A DNA stretch of 53,356 nucleotides. Source: an uncultured Oscillibacter sp. (GTDB lineage: Bacteria > Bacillota > Clostridia > Oscillospirales > Oscillospiraceae). Where the stretch lies: the NCBI GenBank assembly GCA_947644365.1, contig CANRYZ010000005.1, positions 1-53,356 of the forward strand, written 5' to 3'. This document shows, piece after piece, positions 16,582 to 24,770 of this stretch. Within the stretch, counting starts at the first letter, position 1; each line of letters begins with the position of its first letter. Below the pieces are notes generated by a model that was not told the DNA's origin, searched no databases, and saw only the letters and a list, made by a program, of their open reading frames with translations. The position numbers and the translations under genes are program-made.

Positions 16582-16956
16582 ATGATGAAAATCGAACATA
16601 TCAAGGACCACGGAATGGATATTGCGGTCGTCTCCAGTGATGAGAAGGTCATTGTGGACGCGCCCTCCGCCCTGGACCTGGCAATGACCGTAAAATACGA
16701 GACGGGCGCGGCCCGGATCGCCGTGGCGAAGGACCTGATCTGCGAGGATTTCTTTATCCTCAGCACGGGCCTCGCCGGTGAGATCTTACAGAAGTTTATC
16801 AACTACCGGGTAAAGGCCGCTATTTACGGCGACTACTCCCGTTACACCAGCAAGCCCCTGCGGGACTTTATCCGCGAGTCCAACAGGGGACGCAACTTCT
16901 TCTTTGTCTCCACCAAGGAGGAGGCCGTTGGAAAATTGACAGAGGCGCGGCCATAG
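16582..16956 (+). CDS. DUF4180 domain-containing protein
   Basis: A 124-residue soluble protein. The pattern GMDIAVVSSDE near residue 11, then AVAKDLICEDFFILSTGLAGEILQKFINYRVKAAIYGDYS and the C-terminal RESNRGRNFFFVSTKEEA match DUF4180, a small STAS/alpha-beta-like family of unknown role. The start is one of two adjacent ATGs (16582 or 16585) with AGGAGG about 12 nt upstream. It is monocistronic, with its own consensus promoter and strong hairpins after it. No function can be given. Confidence 0.88.
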   Translation: MMKIEHIKDHGMDIAVVSSDEKVIVDAPSALDLAMTVKYETGAARIAVAKDLICEDFFILSTGLAGEILQKFINYRVKAAIYGDYSRYTSKPLRDFIRESNRGRNFFFVSTKEEAVGKLTEARP

Positions 16957-16987
16957 GCCCGCGCGGCGGCATACGGATTCCGGAACC

Positions 16988-17060
16988 GGCAGGGGCTGTC
17001 CAATCTGGACAGCCCCTGCGCTTGCGCTGAAAGAGGGGGAGCGCCGCGGCGCTCCCCCTC
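16988..17060. terminator. two strong hairpins between convergent genes
   Basis: Hairpin 1 (about 16988-17020) has a 13-bp stem with loop AATCT; hairpin 2 (17033-17060) is an almost loopless 13-bp stem of GAGGGGGAGCGCC type. They separate the DUF4180 gene and carbamate kinase. U-tracts are weak, so they may work in both directions as blockers. Confidence 0.6.
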
Positions 17061-17073
17061 CGGGTCTGAGCGT

Positions 17074-18015
17074 TTACAGGGAAATCGCGGTGCCGGTCTC
17101 CCCGGCGATGCCGGCCTTGGCCTTCTCCAGCAGCGTGATAAGGGCCGTGCGGCCGGGCTTGGACTCGGCGAACTTCACCGCCGCCTCCACCTTGGGCAGC
17201 ATACTGCCCGGGGCGAACTGGCCCTCCGCGGCGTACTGCCGGGCCTCCGCCGGGGTCAGGCGGTCCAGCCACCGCTGGTCCGGCTTTCCGAAGTTGACGG
17301 CCACCTTCTCCACGGCGGTGAGGATAATCAGCACGTCGGCGTCCAGCTCCTCCGCCAGCACCTCGCTGGCAAAGTCCTTGTCGATCACCGCCGCCGCGCC
17401 CTTGAGGTGGTGCCCCTCGGTCTTAAAGACGGGGATGCCGCCGCCGCCGCAGGCCACCACAATGTGCTCGCTCTCCACCAGGGCCCGGATGGTATCCAGC
17501 TCGATAACGGACACGGGCTTGGGCGAGGCCACCACACGGCGCCAGCCTCGGCCGGAGTCCTCCACCACGTTATAGCTCCGCTCGGCCACCATGCGCTTGG
17601 CCTCCTCCTCGGTCATGAAGGCGCCGATGGGCTTGGTGGGATTCCGGAAGGCGGGGTCCTGGGGGTCCACCTCTACCTGGGTGAGCACGGTGGCCACGCC
17701 CTTCTGGATGTTCCGGTCCAGCAGCTCCTCCCGCAGGGCGTTCTGGAGGTCGTAGCCGATATAGCCCTGGCTCATGGCCACGCAAACGGACAGGGGGCAG
17801 GGGATGTACTTCTCGGGGTTGGAGCGGGTGAGCTCCGCCATGGCCTTTTGGATCATGCCCACCTGGGGGCCGTTGCCGTGGGCCACGATGACCTCGTTGC
17901 CGCCCTCGATCAAATCGGCGATGGCCCGGGCGGTCTGCTTCACCGCCGCCATCTGCTCCGGCAGGTTATTGCCCAGGGCGTTGCCGCCCAGAGCCACTAC
18001 GATACGTTTACCCAT
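17074..18015 (-). CDS. arcC: carbamate kinase
   Basis: A 313-residue carbamate kinase, which makes ATP from carbamoyl phosphate and ADP. The N-terminal GKRIVVALGGNALG, AHGNGPQVGMIQKAM, ACGGGGIPV near residue 210, VIDKDFASEVLAEELDADVLIILTAVEKVAVNFGKPDQRWLDRLT and GSMLPKVEAAVKF are diagnostic of the family. The start is the ATG at 18015 with AGAGGT 8 nt upstream. No arcA or arcB accompanies it; the nearest carbamoyl enzyme is YgeW, 1.4 kb away on the same strand. That points to ATP recovery from ureido-compound breakdown rather than the arginine deiminase route (inference). Confidence 0.95.
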   Translation of the reverse strand: MGKRIVVALGGNALGNNLPEQMAAVKQTARAIADLIEGGNEVIVAHGNGPQVGMIQKAMAELTRSNPEKYIPCPLSVCVAMSQGYIGYDLQNALREELLDRNIQKGVATVLTQVEVDPQDPAFRNPTKPIGAFMTEEEAKRMVAERSYNVVEDSGRGWRRVVASPKPVSVIELDTIRALVESEHIVVACGGGGIPVFKTEGHHLKGAAAVIDKDFASEVLAEELDADVLIILTAVEKVAVNFGKPDQRWLDRLTPAEARQYAAEGQFAPGSMLPKVEAAVKFAESKPGRTALITLLEKAKAGIAGETGTAISL

Positions 18016-18360
18016 GATATGCAACCTCTTTTTTACTTTCGTTGTGATGAGACGTAATGTATAAAGGGTGGTTTCACCAAGCCGCTACATTACATTGACT
18101 GCGGTTCATTTCCGGCAGAATGGCACAGGCTGGAGGGCGGTGATACTGCCTCCGGCAGTCATGCGCTCTCCGAGGGGCGGTCCACCGGGCGTCCCTTCCC
18201 TGCCCAGTATGGACAGGCCAGCAGACGCCAACGGCGGCTTGTGCATTGGGCGGAGCTGCGCCGATGCACTGGGGACTTGGGGGCCATTGGCCACCAACAA
18301 GCTACTCCGAGTATATACCGGGGCATTGCTTGCTACTGCTATTAACGCTTAAAACGAAAA
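18016..18360. other. intergenic region with hairpins, no gene
   Basis: This spacer between arcC and the ankyrin gene has no family-like reading frame. It contains a hairpin ACTGCC-TCC-GGCAGT (18145-18159) and another with arms GTGCAT/ATGCAC (18241-18269). These resemble pieces of dispersed hairpin repeats. Confidence 0.4.
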
Positions 18361-18389
18361 TTGAATATCGTGCGCGTTGATGGTATACT
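18361..18389 (+). promoter_or_regulatory. promoter of the ankyrin-repeat gene
   Basis: TTGAAT (18361-18366), 17 bp spacer, TATACT (18384-18389), 37 bp before the start codon. Confidence 0.7.
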
Positions 18390-18425
18390 TTGTTCGTATC
18401 AATTTGACAAGAAGGAAGAGCTGAC

Positions 18426-19238
18426 ATGAAAAAGCTGTTTACCATGATCCGACGGGGCAATCTGGAGGAGGTCGCCGCCATTCTGGACAAGAAGCCCGAC
18501 CTAATCTCTTGTCTTGCCAAAGCACCACCCAAGAAGGACGATGGTCAGTCCCCCCTGATGGTGGCCATCAAGAGCGACAACTTGGAGGTGGCCCACCTGC
18601 TGCTGGACCGGGGGGCGGACGTGAATTTCGCAGACGCCGTCAACCCCTACGGCATCAACTTCTCCGCCCCCATCTGGTACGACGCCGTGGGCCAGTGCTT
18701 CATGCGGGCTGGAGATCATGTGTCCCAGGAACGCAAGGAGCGGACAAGGGGCTATTTCCTGCTCCTGCGCCGCCTGCTGGACATGGGGATGGACCCCAAC
18801 CAGAAAACCTCCCACGGCCTCACTGCCTGGCAGCACGCACTGGAGCAGTATGACGAGTTCGCCCACGATTCCTACCCCAGCTACTACGTCGAGCAGACCA
18901 AGACCAGCAACCGTCAACTGCGGGAGATGCTCAAGGCGGTGCTGGATGAGCTGCTCAAGCACGGGGCGGACATCCACGACTTCAGGCCGCCCAATGAGGA
19001 GGGCCTGTCCCACGTCTCGGTGATCCTGCGCAACCTGGAGGAGGGCCGGGAGCTGCTGGACGGTCTGCACGGCTTGGACCCGGACTCCAGCGCCTTCAAG
19101 CCTTACACCATGAAATACCGGGGCAAGGAACAGCTCATCACGCCCTCCCGCACCGTGGAGACCTACCGCCAGGAGTATGAGATCAAGTGGCGGGAGCTGG
19201 AACCTATTCTCCGCGCCTATTATAAAAAGGCACACTGA
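18426..19238 (+). CDS. ankyrin repeat protein
   Basis: A 270-residue soluble protein without signal peptide. Ankyrin-type helices are visible at residues about 1-30 (MIRRGNLEEVAAIL), 40-68 (SPLMVAIKSDNLEVAHLLLDRGADVNF), 105-135 (RLLDMGMDPNQKTSHGLTAWQHAL) and 160-190 (VLDELLKHGADIHDF). The C-terminal 80 residues do not resolve into repeats. Such proteins mediate protein-protein contacts; no partner is known. The start ATG has AGAAGGAAGAG upstream. It is inserted between carbamate kinase and ygeW, transcribed the other way, so it is probably not part of the catabolic operon. Confidence 0.88.
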   Translation: MKKLFTMIRRGNLEEVAAILDKKPDLISCLAKAPPKKDDGQSPLMVAIKSDNLEVAHLLLDRGADVNFADAVNPYGINFSAPIWYDAVGQCFMRAGDHVSQERKERTRGYFLLLRRLLDMGMDPNQKTSHGLTAWQHALEQYDEFAHDSYPSYYVEQTKTSNRQLREMLKAVLDELLKHGADIHDFRPPNEEGLSHVSVILRNLEEGRELLDGLHGLDPDSSAFKPYTMKYRGKEQLITPSRTVETYRQEYEIKWRELEPILRAYYKKAH

Positions 19239-19248
19239 TTTCCAAATG

Positions 19249-19279
19249 GGGGGATTTCATCTTCATGGTGAAATCCCCC
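19249..19279 (+). terminator. hairpin after the ankyrin gene
   Basis: Stem GGGGGATTTCA / TGAAATCCCCC with a 9-nt loop, 10 bp after the stop codon. The trailing tract is short (TTGAC), so termination efficiency is uncertain. Confidence 0.55.
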
Positions 19280-19347
19280 TTGACAAATGTTCTCCTGACA
19301 GGGCCGCAGGAGCGGGCCGACGGCCGGCAGACAGGGTCGTAAGCAGG

Positions 19348-19370
19348 CAGGCGGCCCGGAGGGCCGCCTG
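19348..19370 (-). terminator. hairpin after ygeW
   Basis: Perfect 10-bp stem CAGGCGGCCC / GGGCCGCCTG with a 3-nt loop, 17 bp past the ygeW stop on the minus strand. There is no strong U-tract. Confidence 0.5.
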
Positions 19371-19387
19371 TCCCCGTGAAAATCGTC

Positions 19388-20578
19388 TCAGAAGAATTTG
19401 CGCTTGTCGCCGCCGTCCAGGGCCATGAGGGCCGCGGCGGGGTCCTTCACCTTGCTCATCATAATCATGGCGGCGATGACATAGGGCTTGTAGCTGGCCT
19501 CCTTGTACAGGGGCACCAGGTAGCGGTCGAACACGGAGTTGTCCACCTCGCCCTCGGGGCAGCTGAGGCCGGTGATGTCGGCGGGCAGACAATGGAGGTA
19601 GAGGGCCTTGCCGTCCCTGGTGCGCTTCATCATCTCCTCGGAGCAGGTCCAGTCCTTGTGCTGGGCGTTCTGAGCCAGGAGCCGCTGCTCCAGGGCGTCG
19701 ATGCCCGCCTGGTCCCCGGCCTGGTAGAGCTTGGTGCGCTCCTCCATGGCGGCGAAGGGGGCCCAGCTCTTGGGATAGACGATGTCCGCGCCGTCGAAGG
19801 CCTCCTCCATGGTGGCCACCTTACGGTAAGAGCCGCCGGTGGCCTGGGCGTTCTTGCGGGCGATCTCCTCCACCTCGGGCATCACGTCATAGCCCTCGGG
19901 ATGGGCCAGCACCACGTCCATGCCGAAGCGGGTCATGAGGCCGATGACGCCCTGGGGCACGGACAGGGGCTTGCCGTAGGAGGGGGAGTAGGCCCAGGTC
20001 ATGGCAATCTTCTTGCCCTTGAGGTTCTCCACGCCGCCGAACTGGTGGATGATGTGGAGCATGTCGGCCATGCACTGGGTGGGGTGGTCCACGTCGCACT
20101 GGAGGTTCACCAGGGTGGGCTGCTGCTCCAGGATGCCGTCCCGGTAGCCCTCCTTCACGGCGTCCATGAAGGTCTTCTGGTACTTGTGGCCCTCGCCGAT
20201 GAACATGTCGTCCCGGATGCCGATGACGTCGGCCATGAAGGAGACCATGTTGGCGGTCTCCCGGACGGTCTCGCCGTGGGCGATCTGGCTCTTCTTCTCG
20301 TCCAGGTCCTGGACGGCCAGGCCCAACAGGTTGCAGGCGGAGGCGAAGGAGAACCGGGTGCGGGTGGAGTTGTCCCGGAAGATGGAGATGCCGAGGCCCG
20401 AGTCGAAGATCCGGGTGGACTTGTTCCGCTCCCGCAGGTCCCGCAGGGCGTCGGCCACGGTGAAGATGGCGTCCAGCTCCTCGTCGGTCTTGTCCCAGGT
20501 CCAGTAGAAGTCGGACTTGTACATGTTGTTGATGTGCAGCTTCTCCAGGTGCTGCGCCAGCTCAATGGTCTTAGACAT
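19388..20578 (-). CDS. ygeW: YgeW-type knotted carbamoyltransferase
   Basis: A 396-residue member of the aspartate/ornithine carbamoyltransferase superfamily. The carbamoyl-phosphate site STRTR is at residues 71-75, HPTQ at 165-168 and HCLPAD near residue 345. The insertions, long N-terminus (LHINNMYKSDFYWTWDKT) and overall length exceed OTC (about 330) and match YgeW, a knotted transcarbamylase of the E. coli ygeWXY-arcC cluster. The likely direction is breakdown: transfer of a carbamoyl group from a ureido compound to phosphate. The start is the ATG at 20578 with AAAGGAGA 7 nt upstream. It is last in the ygeY-small protein-ygeW operon. Confidence 0.93.
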   Translation of the reverse strand: MSKTIELAQHLEKLHINNMYKSDFYWTWDKTDEELDAIFTVADALRDLRERNKSTRIFDSGLGISIFRDNSTRTRFSFASACNLLGLAVQDLDEKKSQIAHGETVRETANMVSFMADVIGIRDDMFIGEGHKYQKTFMDAVKEGYRDGILEQQPTLVNLQCDVDHPTQCMADMLHIIHQFGGVENLKGKKIAMTWAYSPSYGKPLSVPQGVIGLMTRFGMDVVLAHPEGYDVMPEVEEIARKNAQATGGSYRKVATMEEAFDGADIVYPKSWAPFAAMEERTKLYQAGDQAGIDALEQRLLAQNAQHKDWTCSEEMMKRTRDGKALYLHCLPADITGLSCPEGEVDNSVFDRYLVPLYKEASYKPYVIAAMIMMSKVKDPAAALMALDGGDKRKFF

Positions 20579-20636
20579 AATCAAGTCTCCTTTTACGATT
20601 TAGTTTCATGGACGGTGAATAATTGACAAAGCAGGT

Positions 20637-20670
20637 ATTTGCCTCCGGCAAATGAGCTTGAAGGCGCTCA
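20637..20670. repeat. tandem hairpins between the small membrane gene and ygeW
   Basis: ATTTGCC-TCC-GGCAAAT (20637-20653) is followed directly by TGAGC/GCTCA (20653-20670). They lie in the transcribed spacer and may be mRNA processing or stability elements, or a repeat fragment. Confidence 0.5.
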
Positions 20671-20695
20671 TTGCCTGTTTTTAATGATTGCGGTA

Positions 20696-20992
20696 TCACC
20701 GTTTCCGGCGGCACCAACAGTATTTGACAGTGAGAAACAGGATGGAAAGCAGCCAGAAAATACAGTAAAACAGCAGGAAACTGTACAATATCATGAACCA
20801 TTCCCGCAGGGCATCCGCAAACTCGGTGATTAGCCGGGAAATCAGCAGGATCACCACAACCGCCGCCAGGGAGAAGGCTCCGCTTCGGACCACCGTGCCA
20901 AAGCTCTTTTCATCCGCGCCCAAAGGGAACGCCAGAGCAAGGGCCAGGGCCAGAAGCGCTGCCAGCCCCATGCCAAAGACAATCAGCTGCAT
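20696..20992 (-). CDS. small membrane protein in the ygeY-ygeW operon
   Basis: A 98-residue protein with three hydrophobic segments (residues about 3-24, 36-54 and 66-88) and a basic, Cys-containing tail (KYCWCRRKR). It starts 8 bp after the ygeY stop and runs in the same direction, so co-transcription is near certain. No strong Shine-Dalgarno is visible, which suggests coupling to ygeY translation. Codon use is a little AT-richer than the neighbours. I recognise no family; it might be a small transporter helper or a recently acquired orphan. Confidence 0.65.
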   Translation of the reverse strand: MQLIVFGMGLAALLALALALAFPLGADEKSFGTVVRSGAFSLAAVVVILLISRLITEFADALREWFMILYSFLLFYCIFWLLSILFLTVKYCWCRRKR

Positions 20993-21000
20993 ACCAGGGC

Positions 21001-22413
21001 TTACTGGATATTGTTATCCGTCAGGCTCTGGCGGAACTCCGTCACGTCGGCGGTCTTGTTCTCCGGCTTGTACAGGGGAATCGCGGCGGCGTACAGGGCG
21101 GCGCAGGTCACCAGGTCCTGCTTCCAGGTGATCTCATTGGGGGCGTGGGCCTGGCTCTCCGCGCCGGGGCCGAAGCCCACGCAGGGGATGCCGTACCGGC
21201 CCTGAATGGAGACGCAGTTGGTGGAGAAGGTCCACTTGTCCGTGAGAGGCCGGCCCTCCCGCAGGTGCATGGCGTCCTTCCTGGGGTCGGCGTCGGCGTG
21301 GCCGATGCGCTTGTCGCCCCACAGGGCGTGGTGGGCGTCCACCAGGGCCTGGACGTGGGCGGCGCTGGCCTTGTTGATCCAGGTGGGGAAGAAGCACTCG
21401 GTCTCATAGACGGTGCCGGTCCAGGCGGGGCGGTCGTACATGTACATGGAGACCTTCACATCGTCGCCGTACTTTTGGACGCTGGGCAGCTGCCGGATCT
21501 CCTCCAGGCAGGAGTCCCAGGTCTCGCCGGCGGTCATGCGGCGGTCGATGGAGATGGCGCAGCTGTCCGCCACGGCGCAGCGGCTGGGGGAGGTGTAGAA
21601 GATCTGGCTGGTGGTGCAGGTGCCCCGGCCCAGGAAGCGGGCGTCCTCATAGTGCTCCGGGTTGAACTCCTCGTTGAGCATCTTCACAAGGCCCTTGACC
21701 TTGTTGGAGGGGCCGTCGCCGTTCTCGTTCAGGGCCCGGACGTCCTGGAGGATGTCGGCCATCTTGTAGATGGCGTTGTCGCCCCGTTCCGGGGCGGAGC
21801 CGTGGCAGCTGACGCCCTTCACGTCCACCCGGATCTCCATGCGGCCCCGGTGGCCCCGGTAGATGCCGCCGTCGGTGGGCTCGGTGGAGATGACGAACTC
21901 GATCTTGTCTCTGGCGTCCTCGGGGCCGTTGAAATACTTGTTGACGATGTACTGCCAGCACATGCCGTCGCAGTCCTCCTCCTGCACGGAGCCCACGACC
22001 ATGATCTTGTAGCCCTCGGGAATGAGGCCCATGTCCCTCATGATCTTGGCGCCGTACACGGCGGAGGCCATGCCGCCCTCCTGGTCGCTGCCGCCCCGGC
22101 CGAAGATGATGTCGTCGGTCTCGTAGCCCTGGTAGGGGTCGGCCTCCCAGTTGTTGATATTGCCGATGCCCACGGTGTCGATGTGGGAGTCGATGGCGAT
22201 GATCTTCTCGCCCTGGCCCATCCAGCCGATGACGTTGCCCAGGCCGTCGATCTCCACCTTGTCAAAGCCCAGCTTCTCCATCTCGGCCTTGATGCACATG
22301 ACCACGTCCTTCTCCTCGCAGCTCTCGCTGGGGTGGGAGATCATGTCCCGCAGGAACCGGGACATCTCGGCCTTATAGCCCTCTGCCGCCGCTTTGATCG
22401 CCTCAAAATCCAT
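21001..22413 (-). CDS. ygeY: YgeY family M20 peptidase-like hydrolase
   Basis: A 470-residue zinc hydrolase of the M20/ArgE/DapE group. Metal and catalytic residues are visible: SHIDTV (His77, Asp79), [17 protein letters not shown] near residue 110, and [11 protein letters not shown] with the catalytic Glu pair near residue 150; the lid domain follows ([18 protein letters not shown]). It matches the YgeY family described as linked to selenium-dependent purine metabolism. It likely hydrolyses an amide or ureido bond of an amino-acid derivative. The start is the ATG at 22413, as GGAGG lies 8 nt upstream. First gene of its operon, with a strong divergent promoter. Confidence 0.92.
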   Translation of the reverse strand: MDFEAIKAAAEGYKAEMSRFLRDMISHPSESCEEKDVVMCIKAEMEKLGFDKVEIDGLGNVIGWMGQGEKIIAIDSHIDTVGIGNINNWEADPYQGYETDDIIFGRGGSDQEGGMASAVYGAKIMRDMGLIPEGYKIMVVGSVQEEDCDGMCWQYIVNKYFNGPEDARDKIEFVISTEPTDGGIYRGHRGRMEIRVDVKGVSCHGSAPERGDNAIYKMADILQDVRALNENGDGPSNKVKGLVKMLNEEFNPEHYEDARFLGRGTCTTSQIFYTSPSRCAVADSCAISIDRRMTAGETWDSCLEEIRQLPSVQKYGDDVKVSMYMYDRPAWTGTVYETECFFPTWINKASAAHVQALVDAHHALWGDKRIGHADADPRKDAMHLREGRPLTDKWTFSTNCVSIQGRYGIPCVGFGPGAESQAHAPNEITWKQDLVTCAALYAAAIPLYKPENKTADVTEFRQSLTDNNIQ

Positions 22414-22469
22414 GATACAGCCCTCCATAAAATTATTTTGACAGGTTGCGTTCTGTTGCTTACAGCATT

Positions 22470-22497
22470 ATCATATCACAAGATTTCCCGTTGTCAA
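22470..22497 (-). promoter_or_regulatory. promoter of the ygeY-ygeW operon
   Basis: On minus: consensus TTGACA (22492-22497), 16 bp spacer, TATGAT (22470-22475). Confidence 0.75.
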
Positions 22498-22500
22498 ACA

Positions 22501-22535
22501 AAATTTTTGAAAACCAAAAAAATTTTTTGAAAAAG
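22501..22535. promoter_or_regulatory. AT-rich direct repeats between divergent promoters
   Basis: AAATTTTTGAAAA (22501-22513) recurs as AAATTTTTTGAAAA (22520-22533). The repeats are offset by about 20 bp, two helical turns, and lie exactly between the -35 boxes of the two divergent promoters. They are a candidate operator for the adjacent YheO-type regulator. Confidence 0.45.
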
Positions 22536-22537
22536 TG

Positions 22538-22565
22538 TTGCTTTATACAAAAAGTGTGGTATTAT
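22538..22565 (+). promoter_or_regulatory. promoter of the regulator-PLP enzyme operon
   Basis: TTGCTT (22538-22543), 16 bp spacer, TATTAT (22560-22565). Predicted transcription start is near 22572. Confidence 0.6.
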
Positions 22566-22621
22566 ATAGAGGTGTAATAGAGCGTTTATATAAATTTGCC
22601 ATAGGAAAGAGGGGATATTCC

Positions 22622-23269
22622 ATAGAAACCGGAAAACTGGAACTGCTGAAGCAGGTGGCGGCGGGCATCGCGGCCCAATTCGGCAGCAGCTGCGAGGTGG
22701 TGATCCACGACCTGAGCCGGAACCCGGACCACAGCATCGTGGCGATCATCAACGGTCACGTCTCCGGGCGGAAGGTGGGGGACGGCGCGTCCAACGTGGT
22801 AATGGAGCAGCTGCAGACCAACGACCCGGAGCCCAAGGACCACCTGTCCTACCTGATGAAGACCCCGGACGGCAAGATTTTGAAGTCGTCCACAGTATAC
22901 ATCCGCAACAGCAAGGGGAGGGTCTCCGCCATTCTCGCCATCAACTACGACATCTCCGCCCTGCTGATGGTGGAGAGCGCCCTCCACGGCCTGGTGTCCA
23001 CCGAGGGGCCCCAGCCCTCGGAGCCGGAGAAGATCGTCAACATCAACGACCTGCTGGAGGAGCTGATCCAGCAGTCCGTGGCCCTGGTGGGCAAGCCCGT
23101 GGCGCTGATGAACAAGGACGACAAGGTTCGGGCCATCCAATTTCTGAACCAGAACGGCGCGTTTCTCGTCACCAAGTCCGGCGACAAGGTCGCCAAATAC
23201 TTCGGGATCTCCAAGTACACCTTGTATTCCTATATCGACACAAAACTGGAGGAGGACAAACCATCATGA
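22622..23269 (+). CDS. YheO/DauR-type transcriptional regulator
   Basis: About 215 residues. The N-terminal YheO-type PAS domain is clear (ELLKQVAAGIAAQFGSSCEVVIHDLS, IVAIINGHVSGRKVGDG, LKSSTVYIRNSKGRVSAILAINYDISALL), and the C-terminal 60 residues form the matching helix-turn-helix (FLNQNGAFLVTKSGDKVAKYFGISKYTLYSYID). DauR/YheO proteins sense small molecules and control amino-acid catabolism. The start is uncertain: the frame is open from a GTG at 22535, but that is inside the promoter. AGAGGGG precedes an ATA at 22622; the next standard start is a GTG at 22652. The stop overlaps the next gene in an ATGA, so it is co-translated with the PLP enzyme. Confidence 0.82.
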   Translation: METGKLELLKQVAAGIAAQFGSSCEVVIHDLSRNPDHSIVAIINGHVSGRKVGDGASNVVMEQLQTNDPEPKDHLSYLMKTPDGKILKSSTVYIRNSKGRVSAILAINYDISALLMVESALHGLVSTEGPQPSEPEKIVNINDLLEELIQQSVALVGKPVALMNKDDKVRAIQFLNQNGAFLVTKSGDKVAKYFGISKYTLYSYIDTKLEEDKPS

Positions 23270-24741
23270 TCGACCTTTCCATCAACCAGCAGGGCCTGGC
23301 CCACAATATCAAAAAAGCCAGGGAGAACGGCATCGTCATCCCCACCATCGCCCAGATGCAGCGCCCCGAGACCATCCCCGAGAAGGTGCAGGACAGGCTC
23401 AAGAACATGGGCCTGTGGGACGTGGACCCCATGAACCTCTTCCGCATCACCTGGAAGAACGAGGCAAAGGAGTCCGGCGGCCTCTTCCAGGCCGTGCCCA
23501 ACTACATCGAGCTGCCCCCCGCCCTCACCGGCGTGCCCTGCCGGATCATCGCCATGGTGGGCAAGTGGTTCCCCACGGGCTGCCACAAGGTGGGGGCCTC
23601 CTTCGGCTGCCTGGCCCCGCGCCTTGTGACGGGCCAGTTTGATGTGGACGTCCACAAGGCCGTGTGGCCCTCCACCGGCAACTACTGCCGGGGCGGCGCC
23701 TTCAACTCCCGCCTCCTGGGGGCCCAGGGCGTGGCGATCCTCCCGGCGGAGATGTCGAAGGAGCGGTTCGACTGGCTCCACGAGATTGGGGCCGAGGTCA
23801 TCGCCACCCCCGGCTGCGAGTCCAACGTGAAGGAGATCTTCGACAAGACCAACGAGCTCAAGCTGGACCCCCAGTACATGATCTTCAACCAGTTTGAGGA
23901 GATGGGCAACCCCCTGTGGCACTACAATGTCACCGGCAACGCCCTGGCGGACGTGTATGAGGCCGTCAAGCGCCCCGGAGACCGCTTCGCCGCCGCCGCC
24001 TTCACCTCCGGCTCCGCCGGCACCATGAGCGCGGGGGACCGCCTCAAGGAGCTGTATCCCCATTTGAAGCTGGCGGTGGGCGAGGCCCTCCAGTGCCCCA
24101 CCATCCTGAACAACGGCTTCGGCGGCCACCGGATCGAGGGCATCGGCGACAAGCACATCCCCTGGATCCACAACGTGAAAAACAGCGACATGGCCATCGC
24201 CATTGACGACGAGGACAGCCAGCGCCTGCTGCGCCTGTTCAACACCCCGGAGGGCCAGGACTACCTGCTGAACACCCTCAAGCTGGACCCCGTCCTGGTG
24301 GAGCGGCTGACCTGGCTGGGCATCTCCGGCATCGCCAACGTCCTGTGCTGCATCAAAATGGCCAAATACTACGAGCTCACGGAGCGGGACGTGGTGGGCA
24401 CGGTGCTCACCGACAGCGCCGTGATGTACGGCAGCCGCGTGGAGGAGCTCAACGGGCAGTACGGGGCCTACACCGTCCAGGCGGCGGAGCTGGACCACAA
24501 TCTCCACATGCTGGGCCTCAAGACCGACAACCTGATCGAGATGACCTACGCCGACCGCAAGCGGGTGCACAACCTGAAATACTACACCTGGGTGGAGCAG
24601 CAGGGGAAGGACATGCACGACCTCAACGCCCTGTGGTACGACACCGAGGGAACCTGGGACGCCGTCCACGCGCAGGCCAGGGACCTGGATGAGCTGATCA
24701 ACGCCTTCAACGAGGAGACCGGCGTTTTGAAGAGCCTGTAA
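23266..24741 (+). CDS. fold-type II PLP-dependent enzyme (tryptophan synthase beta-like)
   Basis: A 491-residue enzyme. The expected PLP lysine is Lys108 in TGCHKVGAS, followed by the substrate loop STGNYCRGGAF near residue 137 and the phosphate-binding FTSGSAGTMSAGD near residue 245. These place it in the tryptophan-synthase-beta/cysteine-synthase superfamily. It is longer than, and not alignable by eye with, YgeX diaminopropionate ammonia-lyase (about 400 residues), the enzyme expected beside YgeW and YgeY. It is probably an amino-acid lyase acting on the product of YgeY or YgeW. It starts in a 4-bp overlap with the regulator gene and leads to an exporter and a second PLP enzyme. Confidence 0.82.
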   Translation: MIDLSINQQGLAHNIKKARENGIVIPTIAQMQRPETIPEKVQDRLKNMGLWDVDPMNLFRITWKNEAKESGGLFQAVPNYIELPPALTGVPCRIIAMVGKWFPTGCHKVGASFGCLAPRLVTGQFDVDVHKAVWPSTGNYCRGGAFNSRLLGAQGVAILPAEMSKERFDWLHEIGAEVIATPGCESNVKEIFDKTNELKLDPQYMIFNQFEEMGNPLWHYNVTGNALADVYEAVKRPGDRFAAAAFTSGSAGTMSAGDRLKELYPHLKLAVGEALQCPTILNNGFGGHRIEGIGDKHIPWIHNVKNSDMAIAIDDEDSQRLLRLFNTPEGQDYLLNTLKLDPVLVERLTWLGISGIANVLCCIKMAKYYELTERDVVGTVLTDSAVMYGSRVEELNGQYGAYTVQAAELDHNLHMLGLKTDNLIEMTYADRKRVHNLKYYTWVEQQGKDMHDLNALWYDTEGTWDAVHAQARDLDELINAFNEETGVLKSL

Positions 24742-24770
24742 GGCGCAGCGCTTCCCCTTATGACGAAGTG

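Noticed and set aside
18016-18360. Small gene between arcC and the ankyrin gene
   Set aside because: Short frames only, no ribosome binding site and no conserved pattern; the region is hairpin-rich.
23266-24741. Naming this gene ygeX (diaminopropionate ammonia-lyase)
   Set aside because: Context suggests it, but length and active-site sequences do not match YgeX, so only the superfamily is assigned.
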